From Granulicella sp. 5B5 (lineage in GTDB: Bacteria; Acidobacteriota; Terriglobia; Terriglobales; Acidobacteriaceae), in the NCBI RefSeq assembly GCF_014083945.1, contig NZ_CP046444.1, positions 3,782,001 through 3,846,000 on the forward strand: a DNA stretch of 64,000 bases, given 5' to 3'. Made by a program: the position numbers and the translations under genes. Positions 55,236-64,000 of this stretch are shown piece by piece. The notes under the pieces were generated by a model that was not told the DNA's origin, did no database searches, and saw only the letters and a program-made list of their open reading frames with translations. Numbering within the stretch: position 1 is the stretch's first letter; every line of letters begins with the position of its first letter.

Positions 55236-55751
55236 TCAGAAGACTTGAGGCCTATGTATGCGGTCGAGTCCGTTTGCTAGACGTGACCGCAGGTCAGAGG
55301 GCATGACGAAGGATACAGCATGATCGGCCTGAAAAAAATACGGAGCGAGGGTAGAAGTTTTAACCCATGTCGCGGATGGAACAAATGCGGTAACGGCCAA
55401 AAGTAACACGACCGCGAAGAGCGCGCCGCGGAGCAGGCCGAAGAGTGCGCCGCCGAGGCGGTCAAAAAAGCCGAGGCCGACGGCGGAGGCTGTGCGGCTC
55501 AACAACTTACCGAGCAACGCGGCGAGAATGACGACAGCGAAGAGGATAAGCAGGAAGGCGATGAGGCCGCGGAGCGCCGGGTTTGCGGCGAAGGTGCGGA
55601 AGTGCCAGGCAAGGGCGCGGTAGTTCCAGCAGGCGATCAGAAAACCGGTGATGAGGCCGGCGAGGGCGAAGGCTTCGCGCACGAAGCCGCGCATGAAAGC
55701 CCGCAGTACGGACCAGACGAGGACCGCGGCAAGGAGCCAGTCGAGCGGGTT
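55236..55751 (-). CDS. cvpA: CvpA-family membrane protein
   Basis: 171 residues from ATG 55751, preferred because CvpA proteins begin with M-N-x-L-D; two earlier ATGs (55772, 55823) are in frame. Four membrane helices with the family motif LVWSVLRAFMRGFVREAFAL and later DRLGGALFGLLRGALFAVVL. CvpA is needed for colicin V production and envelope integrity in other bacteria, with an uncertain mechanism. It lies between smc and the Fis-type gene on the same strand. Confidence 0.85.
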   Translation of the reverse strand, partial: NPLDWLLAAVLVWSVLRAFMRGFVREAFALAGLITGFLIACWNYRALAWHFRTFAANPALRGLIAFLLILFAVVILAALLGKLLSRTASAVGLGFFDRLGGALFGLLRGALFAVVLLLAVTAFVPSATWVKTSTLAPYFFQADHAVSFVMPSDLRSRLANGLDRIHRPQVF

Positions 55752-55853
55752 CATGGTGGAGAGAAGCGATGGCATGGGAACACCTACGCTCTCGATGATC
55801 GCGGTTGAAACGGGCAGCGGCAAGTGGCTATGCAGTTACCACTGCCGAAGAAA

Positions 55854-58800
55854 CTACGCTGCGCTGCGGTTGTCGCGGCCCGCATTGCGGCCACGGTCGC
55901 GGCCGCCGAGTGAGACGCTGACGATCTTGGAGACGCCGGGCTCCTGCATGGTGACGCCGTACATCACATCGGCCTGCTCCATAGTGCGCTTGGAGTGGGT
56001 GATGACGACAAACTGCGTGTCCTGCGACATCTCCGCGATGAGGCGTGCGAAGCGGCCGACGTTGGTCTCGTCGAGCGGTGCATCGACTTCGTCGAGCACG
56101 CAGAAGGGCGCAGGCTGGAACTGGAAGATGCCGACGAGCAGCGAGAGGGCGGTCAGGGCCTTCTCACCACCGGAGAGCAGGAGCACGTTCTGGAGCTTCT
56201 TGCCCGGCGGCGAGGCGATGATGTCGATGCCGCTCATGTCGGAGCTCTTGCCGGTGACCTCGTCGACGTCGGTGAGCCGCATGAAGGCCTGGCCGCCGCC
56301 GAAGAGCTTGGTGAAGGTGTTGGAGAAGTTCTCGTTGATGACCTTGTAGGCCTCGTCGAACTTGACGCGGGAGACGTCGTCGATCTCCTTGATGGACTGC
56401 TGGGTGTTCTCGATGGATTCGAGGAGATCCTTGCGCTGGGCTTCGAGGAAGGTATGACGCTCGGCGGTCTCGGTGTACTCCTCGAGGGCCATCATGTTGA
56501 CGGGACCCATGGCTTCGAGGCGCTGCTTGAGGGCGCGCGAGGCCTCTTCTTCAGCGACGAGGGCTTCGCCTTCAATGCGTGCGATGCCGGCGTCTTCGCG
56601 GAGGACGACGGGTTCGACGGAGAGGTCATTGACGCAGGTGGCCTCAAGGTGTTCGAGGTCGGAGGTGAGCTTGGCGGCGCGGGCTGTGAGCGCCGCGCGC
56701 TGCTCGCGGAGGGCCTCCGTCTCGTGGCGCAGGGTGCGGAGCTTTGTATCGAGCTCGGCCATGGCGGCGCGCAGGGTGCTGGCCTCGGTGGAGAGCGTTT
56801 CGCCTTCGGCGATGGCCTGGGCGCGCATCTCGGTCAGCTCGTTGTGCTTCAGCGCGAGCTCGGAGGTCTCCTCTTCGCGGCGCTGCTTTTCCGAGGCGGC
56901 GGAGGTGAGTTGCGATTCGAGCTGCGTGATGCGCTGCGACTGGCTCTCGAAGAGGCGGTTGGTCTGTTCGAAGTTGGCGTTGGCGTTGCGGCGGCGTTCT
57001 TCAAGGCCTGCAAGCGCAGCGGCGGCGGCGCTGGCTGCGGTCTGCAGCTCCTCGCGAGTAAGGCGCAGCGAGACGATTTTTTCGGTGAGGTCCGAGACCT
57101 GCTGCTCGATGGCGGCGCGTTCGGCTTCGAACTTCGCGGCGTCCTCGCGCTTGCGGGCGATGAGGTCGAGACGCTGTTGGCGCTGGTCGTTGTTGCGGTT
57201 CTGCGCGATCTGCCACTGCTGCAGGCGGCTCTCGATGCGGGTGACCTCCTGCTCCATCTGGCGCAGGGCAGCACCGGAGTTGGCGCTCTCGCGTTCCGCA
57301 TCGCGGCGCTCGTGGTTCTTGGACTCGACGGTTTGGTTGTGCTCGGCGATCTCGCGGGCGAGCGTGGCTGTGGTCTGCTCCGTCTGCGCAAGTTCGGTTT
57401 CGACGCTCTGAAGCTTTGTCTGCAACTCGCCGAGCTCGTGGTTCAGTGCCATCGGGCCTTGCCCACCTGCTGTCTTGCCGCCAGTAACGGTCAGATGCTG
57501 GAACGTCTCACCGCTTGGAGCCAGAAAGAAGCCTTGTGGGTACTCTGCTGCCAGTTTACGGGCGGTCGCTGCATCTGGCGCGATGAAACCATCGCGGAGC
57601 TTAGGCAGAAGGGTTTCGAGCGAGCGGCCAAAGCCCCTATTTGCGCGCACGCAGTCACGCAGGGCAATCACGCCTGCCGGTTGGATCGCCGCGCTCGCCT
57701 CCGGCATCTGCACTGGAGCGCCATCGGGATGAACAAGGAATGTCGCTCGTCCGGCCACATCTTTTTGAAGCTTCAGCACGCCTTCGTCGGCTGCATCCCA
57801 GCTCTGCACGACGACGTAGTTCAGCTCTTCGCGCAGGTACTCGTCCATGAGAGCGCCGTACTTCTCGTCCACTTCGAGAAAATCAGCCAGCGTGCCGAGA
57901 GGAGCGTGGCCGTTTTGCAGCTTCTTGAGAAGGTTCTTCACCGTGTCAGGCGAATAGCTATGCTCGCGGATAAGTGCCTCAATCGAATTTCTACGGCCTG
58001 CCAGGGAAGCCTGCTGTGTACGCAACTCGTCGCCGCGACGGCGCGACTGCGTCTCCGCGATGCGCTTGCTGTCGAGGGTCTGGCGAAGCTCGCTGATCTC
58101 AGTTTCGAGCCGCTTGAGGCGCGCAGTGACGTCTTCAAAGGAGATCTGGAGCTGGCCGCGCTGCTGGCCGAGCAGTTCGAGTTCGCCGCGCGCGGTCTGT
58201 GATTCGGCGACGAGGCGTTCGTTCTCGCGGTCGAGGCCGGCGAGAGCGGCTTCTGCCTGCGTGCTCTCGTTGTTGGCCTGCCCGGCGCGCTGCATGGCCT
58301 GCATAGCGGTGCGGCGATGGTTTTCTGCCAAGGCTTCGGCGGCGAGCACGTTGCGGGTGGCCTCGTGCGCCTGCGCCTGCTGTGCGTTGGCGGCCTCGCG
58401 CGCGCCGGTGGATTCCGTTGTGGCGCTCTCGAGGAAGCTGCGGTGCTGCTCGCGTTCGCTGGCCAGCGTTTCGAGCTGGCCGCGGGCCTGGGCGAGGTCG
58501 TCGTTGCCGGTGGCGATGCGCTGGGTGAGTTCCGCAACGCGGTCGGCGTTGGAGGCGGTGCGCGCGACGATGCGTTCGAGTTCAACGGCGCTGGCATTGG
58601 CGCGGGAACCGGCATCGCGGATCTGGCCGTCAAGTTCGTAGCCGCGGGCGACGCCGGCGGAGTGCTCGGCATCCATGGTCTCAAGCTGCGCGGCCTGTGC
58701 GTCGATCAGCGCGCCGAGACGCTCGATCTCCGCGGTGGCTGCGGACTTCTCGGCGTCCATCTGCGTGAGGCGGCTGGCGAGTACGACGCGGAGCTTGGCC

Positions 58801-59756
58801 CGCAGTTCGTCGCGCAGGGCACCGTAGCGCTCGGCCTTGGAGGCCTGGCGCTTGAGGACGCCCATCTGACGGGTGACCTCGTCGAAGATGTCGTTCACGC
58901 GCGAAAGATTTTGTTTGGCGGACTCGAGACGGAGCTCGGCGAGGCGCTTCTTGGTCTTGAAGCGGGTGATGCCGGCGGCCTCTTCGATGATGCTGCGGCG
59001 GTCGAGCGGCTTGGAGCTGAGGAGCTGTCCGATGCGCTCCTGGCCGATAATGGCATAGGTCTCGCCGCCGAGGCCGGTGCCCATGAAGATGTCCTGAATA
59101 TCGCGCAGGCGGCAGATCTTGCCGTTGAGCAGGTACTCGGAGTCGCCGGAGCGGAAGAGACGGCGGGTGATGGTGATCTCACCGGCTCGGACGGGCGCGC
59201 GGCCGAACTTCCGGCGGCGGATCTTGAGGACGACGTTGTTCTCGGGCGCGAGCTCGGCGGAGGCGTCGGCTTCGGGTGCGGCCTCGCCGGGAGCGGGCTT
59301 CTTAGGCTTTACCTCGGCCTCGTAGGTAGTGCCGGGCTGGGCTTCGATGACGGCGTCGTCGGTCTCCTGCGCGGCTTCTGCACGGACGGCGGACTCATCC
59401 CAGTCGGAGAGCGAGTCGATGGGTGTAGGGGCTTCATGCTCGACTACAGGTTCTTCACCCTCGGCGAGAGTGTTGCCATCGTAGACCTCGGGATCGACGA
59501 GGGTCAGCGAAACCTCAGCCATGCCTGTGGGCTTGCGGTCGCGTGTGCCGGCGAAGATGACGTCCTCCATCTTGATGCCGCGCAGGGATTTGGCGGACTG
59601 CTCGCCGAGGACCCAGGTGATGGCGTCGGAGATATTGGACTTGCCGCAGCCGTTGGGACCGACGATGGCAGCGATGCCTTCACCCGCGAGCTGCACTTCG
59701 GTGCGGTCGCAGAAGGACTTGAAGCCGAGGATCTGGACTTTTTTTAGCTTGAGCAA
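55854..59756 (-). CDS. smc: Chromosome segregation ATPase SMC, with acidic head insert
   Basis: 1300 residues from TTG 59756, reading MLKLKKVQILGFKSF; this is the SMC N-terminus and AAGG is present upstream, while the long frame further up to 60152 has no homology. Walker A GPNGCGKSN at 33-41, a hinge in the centre (ALMDEYLREELNYVVVQSWD), long coiled coils on both sides, then signature LLSGGEKALTALSLL and Walker B FCVLDEVDAPLDE. SMC with ScpA/B organises and separates sister chromosomes. Typical length is about 1190. The surplus is mainly a ~90-residue acidic stretch (about 92-180: LAEGEEPVVEHEAP, PKKPAPGEAAPEADAS) between head strands that are normally joined by a short loop. Confidence 0.96.
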   Translation of the reverse strand: MLKLKKVQILGFKSFCDRTEVQLAGEGIAAIVGPNGCGKSNISDAITWVLGEQSAKSLRGIKMEDVIFAGTRDRKPTGMAEVSLTLVDPEVYDGNTLAEGEEPVVEHEAPTPIDSLSDWDESAVRAEAAQETDDAVIEAQPGTTYEAEVKPKKPAPGEAAPEADASAELAPENNVVLKIRRRKFGRAPVRAGEITITRRLFRSGDSEYLLNGKICRLRDIQDIFMGTGLGGETYAIIGQERIGQLLSSKPLDRRSIIEEAAGITRFKTKKRLAELRLESAKQNLSRVNDIFDEVTRQMGVLKRQASKAERYGALRDELRAKLRVVLASRLTQMDAEKSAATAEIERLGALIDAQAAQLETMDAEHSAGVARGYELDGQIRDAGSRANASAVELERIVARTASNADRVAELTQRIATGNDDLAQARGQLETLASEREQHRSFLESATTESTGAREAANAQQAQAHEATRNVLAAEALAENHRRTAMQAMQRAGQANNESTQAEAALAGLDRENERLVAESQTARGELELLGQQRGQLQISFEDVTARLKRLETEISELRQTLDSKRIAETQSRRRGDELRTQQASLAGRRNSIEALIREHSYSPDTVKNLLKKLQNGHAPLGTLADFLEVDEKYGALMDEYLREELNYVVVQSWDAADEGVLKLQKDVAGRATFLVHPDGAPVQMPEASAAIQPAGVIALRDCVRANRGFGRSLETLLPKLRDGFIAPDAATARKLAAEYPQGFFLAPSGETFQHLTVTGGKTAGGQGPMALNHELGELQTKLQSVETELAQTEQTTATLAREIAEHNQTVESKNHERRDAERESANSGAALRQMEQEVTRIESRLQQWQIAQNRNNDQRQQRLDLIARKREDAAKFEAERAAIEQQVSDLTEKIVSLRLTREELQTAASAAAAALAGLEERRRNANANFEQTNRLFESQSQRITQLESQLTSAASEKQRREEETSELALKHNELTEMRAQAIAEGETLSTEASTLRAAMAELDTKLRTLRHETEALREQRAALTARAAKLTSDLEHLEATCVNDLSVEPVVLREDAGIARIEGEALVAEEEASRALKQRLEAMGPVNMMALEEYTETAERHTFLEAQRKDLLESIENTQQSIKEIDDVSRVKFDEAYKVINENFSNTFTKLFGGGQAFMRLTDVDEVTGKSSDMSGIDIIASPPGKKLQNVLLLSGGEKALTALSLLVGIFQFQPAPFCVLDEVDAPLDETNVGRFARLIAEMSQDTQFVVITHSKRTMEQADVMYGVTMQEPGVSKIVSVSLGGRDRGRNAGRDNRSAA

Positions 59757-60064
59757 GGAGGCATGACCTTTTCCGCACGAGTGTTCGCAGACGCGGGGTA
59801 GCGGCTGCTTAGGTCGAATCGTAAGCGGTGGTGGAGGGTGAATCAACCCGAATTCAGCCCGGATTGTGGATAAGACAGTCCGGAATTGAAGGTTTTTTGC
59901 GGGGTCCGCCGGGTGACATCGATGGGGATGGTGCGTCGAAAGGCTGGCGATGAACGCGAAGGCGCTCGTTTGCATCCAAAGAGATGTGCGCAGATGCCTT
60001 GCCGCGGCGGGGCATACGGCTCTTATCGTTGTGTGAAAGGAACGGGAATACCGAGAGCAACCGG

Positions 60065-60094
60065 TTGCACAGGAGCCGTCGCGGTTCTTATAAT
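60065..60094 (+). promoter_or_regulatory. Sigma-70-type promoter of the secreted protein gene
   Basis: TTGCAC (60065-60070), 18 bases, then perfect TATAAT (60089-60094); the predicted start is near 60101, giving a leader of about 115 nt. It lies in the 458-bp divergent region 59757-60214 between smc and the secreted protein gene. The remainder of that region has no gene that I can support. Confidence 0.75.
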
Positions 60095-60214
60095 CCGGAG
60101 CATCCGTCCAGCGGCCTTTCATTTTTGGAAGAGTTTGCCGTGCGGCGCGCAAACTGCGCTAATCTAAACGAACACCGTCTACACCCCGCAAAAGCTCCGA
60201 GGAGAACTTTATTT

Positions 60215-61519
60215 ATGAAGAAGGTCGTACTTGCTTCGCTGCTGGCCGCAGTCTGCGCAGTTCCGTCGGCGTCAATCGTATATGCCCAGGCCGCACCTGG
60301 CCAGGTGGCGATGTCTGCCGATGAGTATGCGGCGTACAACAACGCCAATACCCAGACCACGCCGGAAGCCAAGGCTAAGGCCTTCCAGGCATACCTGAAG
60401 GCGTATCCGAAGTCGAGCGTGAAGCTGGCCGTGCTGACAGAGGTTGTCGCACTGTACAGCCAGACAACAGACGAGGAAGCCACGCTGGCTGCCGCTGACG
60501 ATCTGCTGGCTGTCGATCCTGGCAACCTGCGCGCGCTGGCCATCAAGGTCTACTACCTTCGCGCCGATGGCGACAAGGCCACCGACCCCGCCACCAAGCA
60601 GGCTGACCTGGACAAGGCTGCTGGTTATGCGCAGCAGGGCCTGAGCGCTACCGGCTCCACCGGTGTCGCTCCGGCTGATTATGAGAAGTTCAAGGCGGCG
60701 ACGATGCCGACTTTCGAGAGCGCGATCGCCGACGACGATCTTGCCAAGAAGGACAACGCGGACGCGATCAAGGCGCTGACCGCGGAGCTGAATGCCGTTC
60801 CGGTGGCCGACACACAGGACCCCTCCAAGCAGCTGCAGGATGTGTACGTGCTGGCGCAGGCGTACTACACCTCCACGCCGCCCGATTACCTGAACTGCAC
60901 CTGGTATGCGACCCGCGCTGCGGCGTTTGCCCCGGCTGCGTTCAAGCCCACCATCGCCGGCCTGGCGACCTACTGCTACAAGAAGTTCCACGGCGGCGCG
61001 GATGGCTATGACGCAGTGGAGACCGCGGTGCAGACAAATCTGAACCCGCCTGCAGGCTTCCTCGCCGGCATCAAGCCCGCGCCGAAGCCGGAAGACTACG
61101 TGAAGCAGTTGATCGCGACGACGCCTGACCTGGCAGTGCTGGCCATCAGCGACCGTGAGTTTGCGCTACAGTACGGTACCTCCGACGACGCCAACAAGGT
61201 GTTCGACGCGGTGAAGGGCAAGTCGGTCGAGATCCCGGGCGCGCTGGTGATTGCGGCGACTGCGGACTCCGTGCAGGTCGCGGTCTCCGATGACGCGGTG
61301 CAGAGCAAGACGGCGGACTTCACCTTCAACATGAAGGACCCGTTGAAGACGGTGCCGAACGTGGGCGATACGGTGACGCTGGATGGCACCTACGACTCCT
61401 ACACGCAGAAGCCGCTGATGATCACGATGACGGGCTCGTTCATCGTGCCGCCCAAGCCGGCCGCCAAGGCGCCGGTCCACCACCACCCGACGCACAAGTC
61501 GAAGGCGAAGTCTCACTAA
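60215..61519 (+). CDS. Secreted Ala/Lys/Asp-rich protein with TPR-like start
   Basis: 434 residues from ATG 60215 (GAGGAG upstream), with a signal peptide ending SIVYAQ. Residues 40-170 have TPR-like helical pairs (AKAKAFQAYLKAYPKSSVKL and TLAAADDLLAVDPGNLRALA). A C-terminal small beta domain (residues 330-415) is followed by a basic His/Lys tail. No enzyme motif is visible. The strong promoter, good terminator and biased codon use suggest an abundant exported protein. The function is unknown; a role in envelope assembly by protein-protein contacts is a guess. Confidence 0.8.
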   Translation: MKKVVLASLLAAVCAVPSASIVYAQAAPGQVAMSADEYAAYNNANTQTTPEAKAKAFQAYLKAYPKSSVKLAVLTEVVALYSQTTDEEATLAAADDLLAVDPGNLRALAIKVYYLRADGDKATDPATKQADLDKAAGYAQQGLSATGSTGVAPADYEKFKAATMPTFESAIADDDLAKKDNADAIKALTAELNAVPVADTQDPSKQLQDVYVLAQAYYTSTPPDYLNCTWYATRAAAFAPAAFKPTIAGLATYCYKKFHGGADGYDAVETAVQTNLNPPAGFLAGIKPAPKPEDYVKQLIATTPDLAVLAISDREFALQYGTSDDANKVFDAVKGKSVEIPGALVIAATADSVQVAVSDDAVQSKTADFTFNMKDPLKTVPNVGDTVTLDGTYDSYTQKPLMITMTGSFIVPPKPAAKAPVHHHPTHKSKAKSH

Positions 61520-61537
61520 GTCGCCCGGCTAAAACAG

Positions 61538-61567
61538 CGGCCTCCCGCAAGGGAGGCCGTTTTGTTT
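61538..61567 (+). terminator. Rho-independent terminator
   Basis: CGGCCTCCC (61538-61546), loop GCAA, GGGAGGCCG (61551-61559), then TTTTGTTT. A nine-base perfect GC-rich stem with a T run directly after the secreted protein gene; it may also serve the converging deacetylase gene. Confidence 0.92.
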
Positions 61568-61579
61568 GCGCGTTAGCAG

Positions 61580-64000
61580 CTACCTGTTGAGCAGGTTGAC
61601 GAAGAGGCGATAGGCGCCGGGCACGGCCTCCGGCAACTGGCGGTAGACGGCAAACGCGAGGTATGTCCAGCGGCCTTTGCCGAGCTGCGTGGTGATGAGA
61701 CCGCCGCGCTGCGGCTCCTCGGGCCGCACGCCTTCGGCAGGAGCGCCGGGGTCGTGGACCTCGGTGAGAGCCGTGTAGTGCGCGTCCCAGGAGCCGAGGA
61801 AGCCGTGGCCGCGCTCTTCGATCCAGCCGTTGAAGTCGGCGGGCGTGATGCGGTTGGGCGTGGAGAGCAGCGGCGAGGCGGGATCAAGGAGCGCGACTGG
61901 GTCGGTCTCGTCGACGACCCTTTCGGCGTCGCTCCCGAGGGTGAGCGGATAGGGGGCATCGTCGGCGGTGAACTCGGCGGTCTGGTACTGGACGACGACG
62001 TTGCCGCCGCCGCGGGCGTAGGCCAGCAGCGCCTGCGTCGGCGCGCCGTGGAGTTCAGGGTGCGCGGCATAGGTGCGCACGCCGAGGATGACGGTATCGA
62101 AGTGGCCGAGCTTGCCAGCAGTGAGGTCGGCGACGGTGAGAATCTCAGGCTTGAGCCCGATGGAGGCGAGGGCCTCGGGTACGGAGTCGCCCGTGCCGGG
62201 GAGATAGCCGATGCGAAGCTTGCCGTTGGACGGAAGCTTGAGATCGACGGGGACGATGCGGTCGACGGCGGGTGTGTAGTAATCGGTGCGCGGCAGGTCA
62301 CCGTAACCGATGGCGCGGTAGCCTTCGGTGTATTCGGCCACTGTAGGCAGGCTTACGGTGGCTGTCAGGCTTGCGGGCGCGCGCAGGTCCGCCGGTGGTG
62401 TGACGATGAACGCGGTGAGATCGCCGGAGACGGGCCCAGCTTGTTTGGCAGACCACAGCGCGGGCACTTGCAGGTGGACGGAGGGAGACGCGGACGGCTT
62501 CTCGTGTTTGACGACCTTATAGGAGCTGTCGCGGTGGTAGGCGGAGGTGGCCGTCGCTGTGAGATCGAGGCTGCGGGTGCCTTCCGGCAGGACTTGTGCG
62601 TTGGAAGAGAGCGCTAGGTTGACGGCCGGGACGATCTGGATGGGCTGCGGCCCATCATGCACGATGCGGCCCAGTTCGATGGTGGTGCCGCGATACTCGA
62701 CATCCGTCCATGCCGTGAGGGCTGGGGGCGTGACGGGTGCATCGCGCAGCTCAGGGCGGCGGAGTTCATAGACCGGAGCCTCGATGTTCTTGCGATAGAA
62801 GTACGGCTGCGAGATGAGCGTGGTGAAGTAGGGGTGCGCGGTTAGCGTGACGGCGAGCGGGTGATCGACCGTGAGCTGGTTGCGGTCTTCGCTTACATTG
62901 TCCGGTTTTTCGATGCCGCCTGCGCTGTTGGTGAGCCAGGTGGCCTTGCCATGAAGCGTCTCAGACGAAGCGGTGCGCACCTGCGACCAGACGGAGATGC
63001 CGTTGCCTGCGGGATGGTCGATGTCGCTGTTGGTGGCGTCGTAGTTGAGGCCCAGCGCGAGGGCGAGCGCGCTGTTGAGTTGAACTCTTTTGACGCGCAG
63101 CTCATGCAGAACGCTCTCCTTCTGCTCAGGGTTGAAGCTGTCCCCTTCGACCCGCGAGATCAGTACGGTGGTCTGCTGCAGGGCATCGGCAAGCTGCGGC
63201 GCGATCTTTTCCGGGTGGGCAGCGTCAAAGGCCTGCGTTGTGTTTGAGATCTGTGCGCCAAGCATGTGGAGAGACTCGCGCAGATACTTCGGTGCGCTGG
63301 GTGCGAGGGTGGCGATGCCTTCGATGCTGGTATCGATGCCGTCGAAGAAGCTGGACTCGTCCTGCTTCTGCCTGTCGGCGGGCAGCATGGAGCCGTAGCG
63401 GTGGTAGGCGACGTCAAATTTGCCTGCGGGCGGCACGCGCAGGCCGGGGCCGATCTGCGATTTCTGCATGCCGAGACCCATCCGCGCGAACTGCACGTAG
63501 CTGAATGGCTTGCCCTCGGCTGCGGTGAGCAGCGGGTCGCTTTCACCCTCGTGGACGACGACGTCGGTTGTGGGCGGCGTAGTGGAGACTTGTCCAGTGA
63601 CGTAGTTGACGAAGCGCGCCGGGATGTACTGGTTCGTGGCGTAGTCGAAGAGGCCCTTGTCGGAGATGGCGAACATGGGCACGCGCGCATAGACCTTGAG
63701 CGGCTGCCAGGGCAGGATGCCCTCGGCTGTGAGCTCGGGGAAGACGCTGGGATCGCCGGCGGCTTTGAAGGCCTCCTGCGCGATCTCGCCGGAGACTTGG
63801 TGCTGGCCATGGCCGTCTGTGACGCCGCCGATGAAGGTGGCGGTGAGCACCAGCGGTCGATAGAGGCGGATGGCGCGTACGACGTCATAGAGCACGCGCT
63901 GGTGCGTCCACTTGGAGAAGGCCTCTTCCTTGGTCTTGGAGAAGCCGAAGTCGACCTCGGTACCGAAGAACTGGTGGATGCCGGAGTAGCGGTCGCAGGC
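61580..64000 (-). CDS. Large PIG-L-family deacetylase, cut by the right edge
   Basis: The frame is open to the window end (IHQFFGTEVDFGFSKTKEEA is read just before the ATG at 63895), so more than 800 residues are visible and the start lies beyond. The N-terminal part holds the C-terminal section of the PIG-L zinc site (FIGGVTDGHGQHQVSG) and the conserved GTEVDFGFSKTKEEAF. A middle Ig-like beta region and a C-terminal glutamine-amidotransferase-like or ThuA-like domain (ADLTAGKLGHFDTVILGVRT, ending VYRQLPEAVPGAYRLFVNLL) follow. Such long exported PIG-L proteins are common in Acidobacteria and probably deacetylate extracellular glycans; the substrate is not known. Its stop faces the terminator of the preceding gene. 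Confidence 0.85.
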   Translation of the reverse strand, partial: ACDRYSGIHQFFGTEVDFGFSKTKEEAFSKWTHQRVLYDVVRAIRLYRPLVLTATFIGGVTDGHGQHQVSGEIAQEAFKAAGDPSVFPELTAEGILPWQPLKVYARVPMFAISDKGLFDYATNQYIPARFVNYVTGQVSTTPPTTDVVVHEGESDPLLTAAEGKPFSYVQFARMGLGMQKSQIGPGLRVPPAGKFDVAYHRYGSMLPADRQKQDESSFFDGIDTSIEGIATLAPSAPKYLRESLHMLGAQISNTTQAFDAAHPEKIAPQLADALQQTTVLISRVEGDSFNPEQKESVLHELRVKRVQLNSALALALGLNYDATNSDIDHPAGNGISVWSQVRTASSETLHGKATWLTNSAGGIEKPDNVSEDRNQLTVDHPLAVTLTAHPYFTTLISQPYFYRKNIEAPVYELRRPELRDAPVTPPALTAWTDVEYRGTTIELGRIVHDGPQPIQIVPAVNLALSSNAQVLPEGTRSLDLTATATSAYHRDSSYKVVKHEKPSASPSVHLQVPALWSAKQAGPVSGDLTAFIVTPPADLRAPASLTATVSLPTVAEYTEGYRAIGYGDLPRTDYYTPAVDRIVPVDLKLPSNGKLRIGYLPGTGDSVPEALASIGLKPEILTVADLTAGKLGHFDTVILGVRTYAAHPELHGAPTQALLAYARGGGNVVVQYQTAEFTADDAPYPLTLGSDAERVVDETDPVALLDPASPLLSTPNRITPADFNGWIEERGHGFLGSWDAHYTALTEVHDPGAPAEGVRPEEPQRGGLITTQLGKGRWTYLAFAVYRQLPEAVPGAYRLFVNLLNR

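Noticed and set aside
55995-59747. 735- and 476-codon plus-strand frames opposite smc
   Set aside because: Leu/Glu/Gly-rich mirror translations of SMC coding sequence.

Overview
The window looks like the chromosome of a soil acidobacterium, most likely Acidobacteriaceae/Terriglobia. The evidence is a TIGR03435-type secreted protein (a soil-associated family abundant in this phylum), large secreted PIG-L deacetylases, SLBB-rich polysaccharide exporters and short intergenic palindromes. This placement rests on recognising families and was not confirmed by a search.

Left part (1-27.6 kb): a large exopolysaccharide/capsule locus. A family 1 glycosyltransferase is cut by the left edge. After it come a GT87-like membrane glycosyltransferase fused to a beta-propeller, an HprK-like kinase, a PhyH dioxygenase, RibB and an ABC transporter. 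The core operon (7.9-18.9 kb) has ATGA-type overlaps: SLBB exporter, Wzi-like protein, Wzz, Wzx, GT4, WbaP-like initiating transferase and WecG/TagA/CpsF transferase. An outer-membrane barrel, a small cytochrome c, a CuA-domain protein, a cytochrome c lipoprotein and the Wzy polymerase/ligase follow. An OmpR-type response regulator, a histidine kinase, a porin-like protein and a cupredoxin lipoprotein close the locus. Most transcription units here are preceded by TGACAA-like direct repeats at exactly 11-bp spacing, on the coding strand of the downstream gene. Five of them have a TA-rich -10-like hexamer at a constant ~19-bp distance. Three predicted transcription starts fall on the start codon (leaderless mRNAs). 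I read this as one regulon tying EPS synthesis to an extracytoplasmic electron-transfer module and riboflavin synthesis.

Middle (27.7-31.6 kb): a small accessory region with a 77-aa protein, a peroxiredoxin-like protein, dispersed repeats, a toxin-antitoxin pair whose toxin has a nonsense codon, and an AAA-TIR protein whose C-terminus depends on a G8 homopolymer.

Right part (31.6-64 kb): mostly housekeeping genes with higher G+C. These include ffh, a XerD/XerC-like pair (the second frameshifted and carrying repeat-derived sequence), DUF202, rhodanese, secA with a small secreted ORF upstream, TIGR03435, a rhamnogalacturonan acetylesterase-like hydrolase, M28 and M20 peptidases, an MFS transporter, mobA, an MlaF-like ATPase, a second sugar-phosphate transferase, nadE, a DsbA-like protein, a PIG-L deacetylase, tRNA-Gly and tRNA-Cys, a secretin, a Fis-type regulator, CvpA, smc with an acidic head insert, a secreted protein with a strong promoter and terminator, and a PIG-L deacetylase cut by the right edge.
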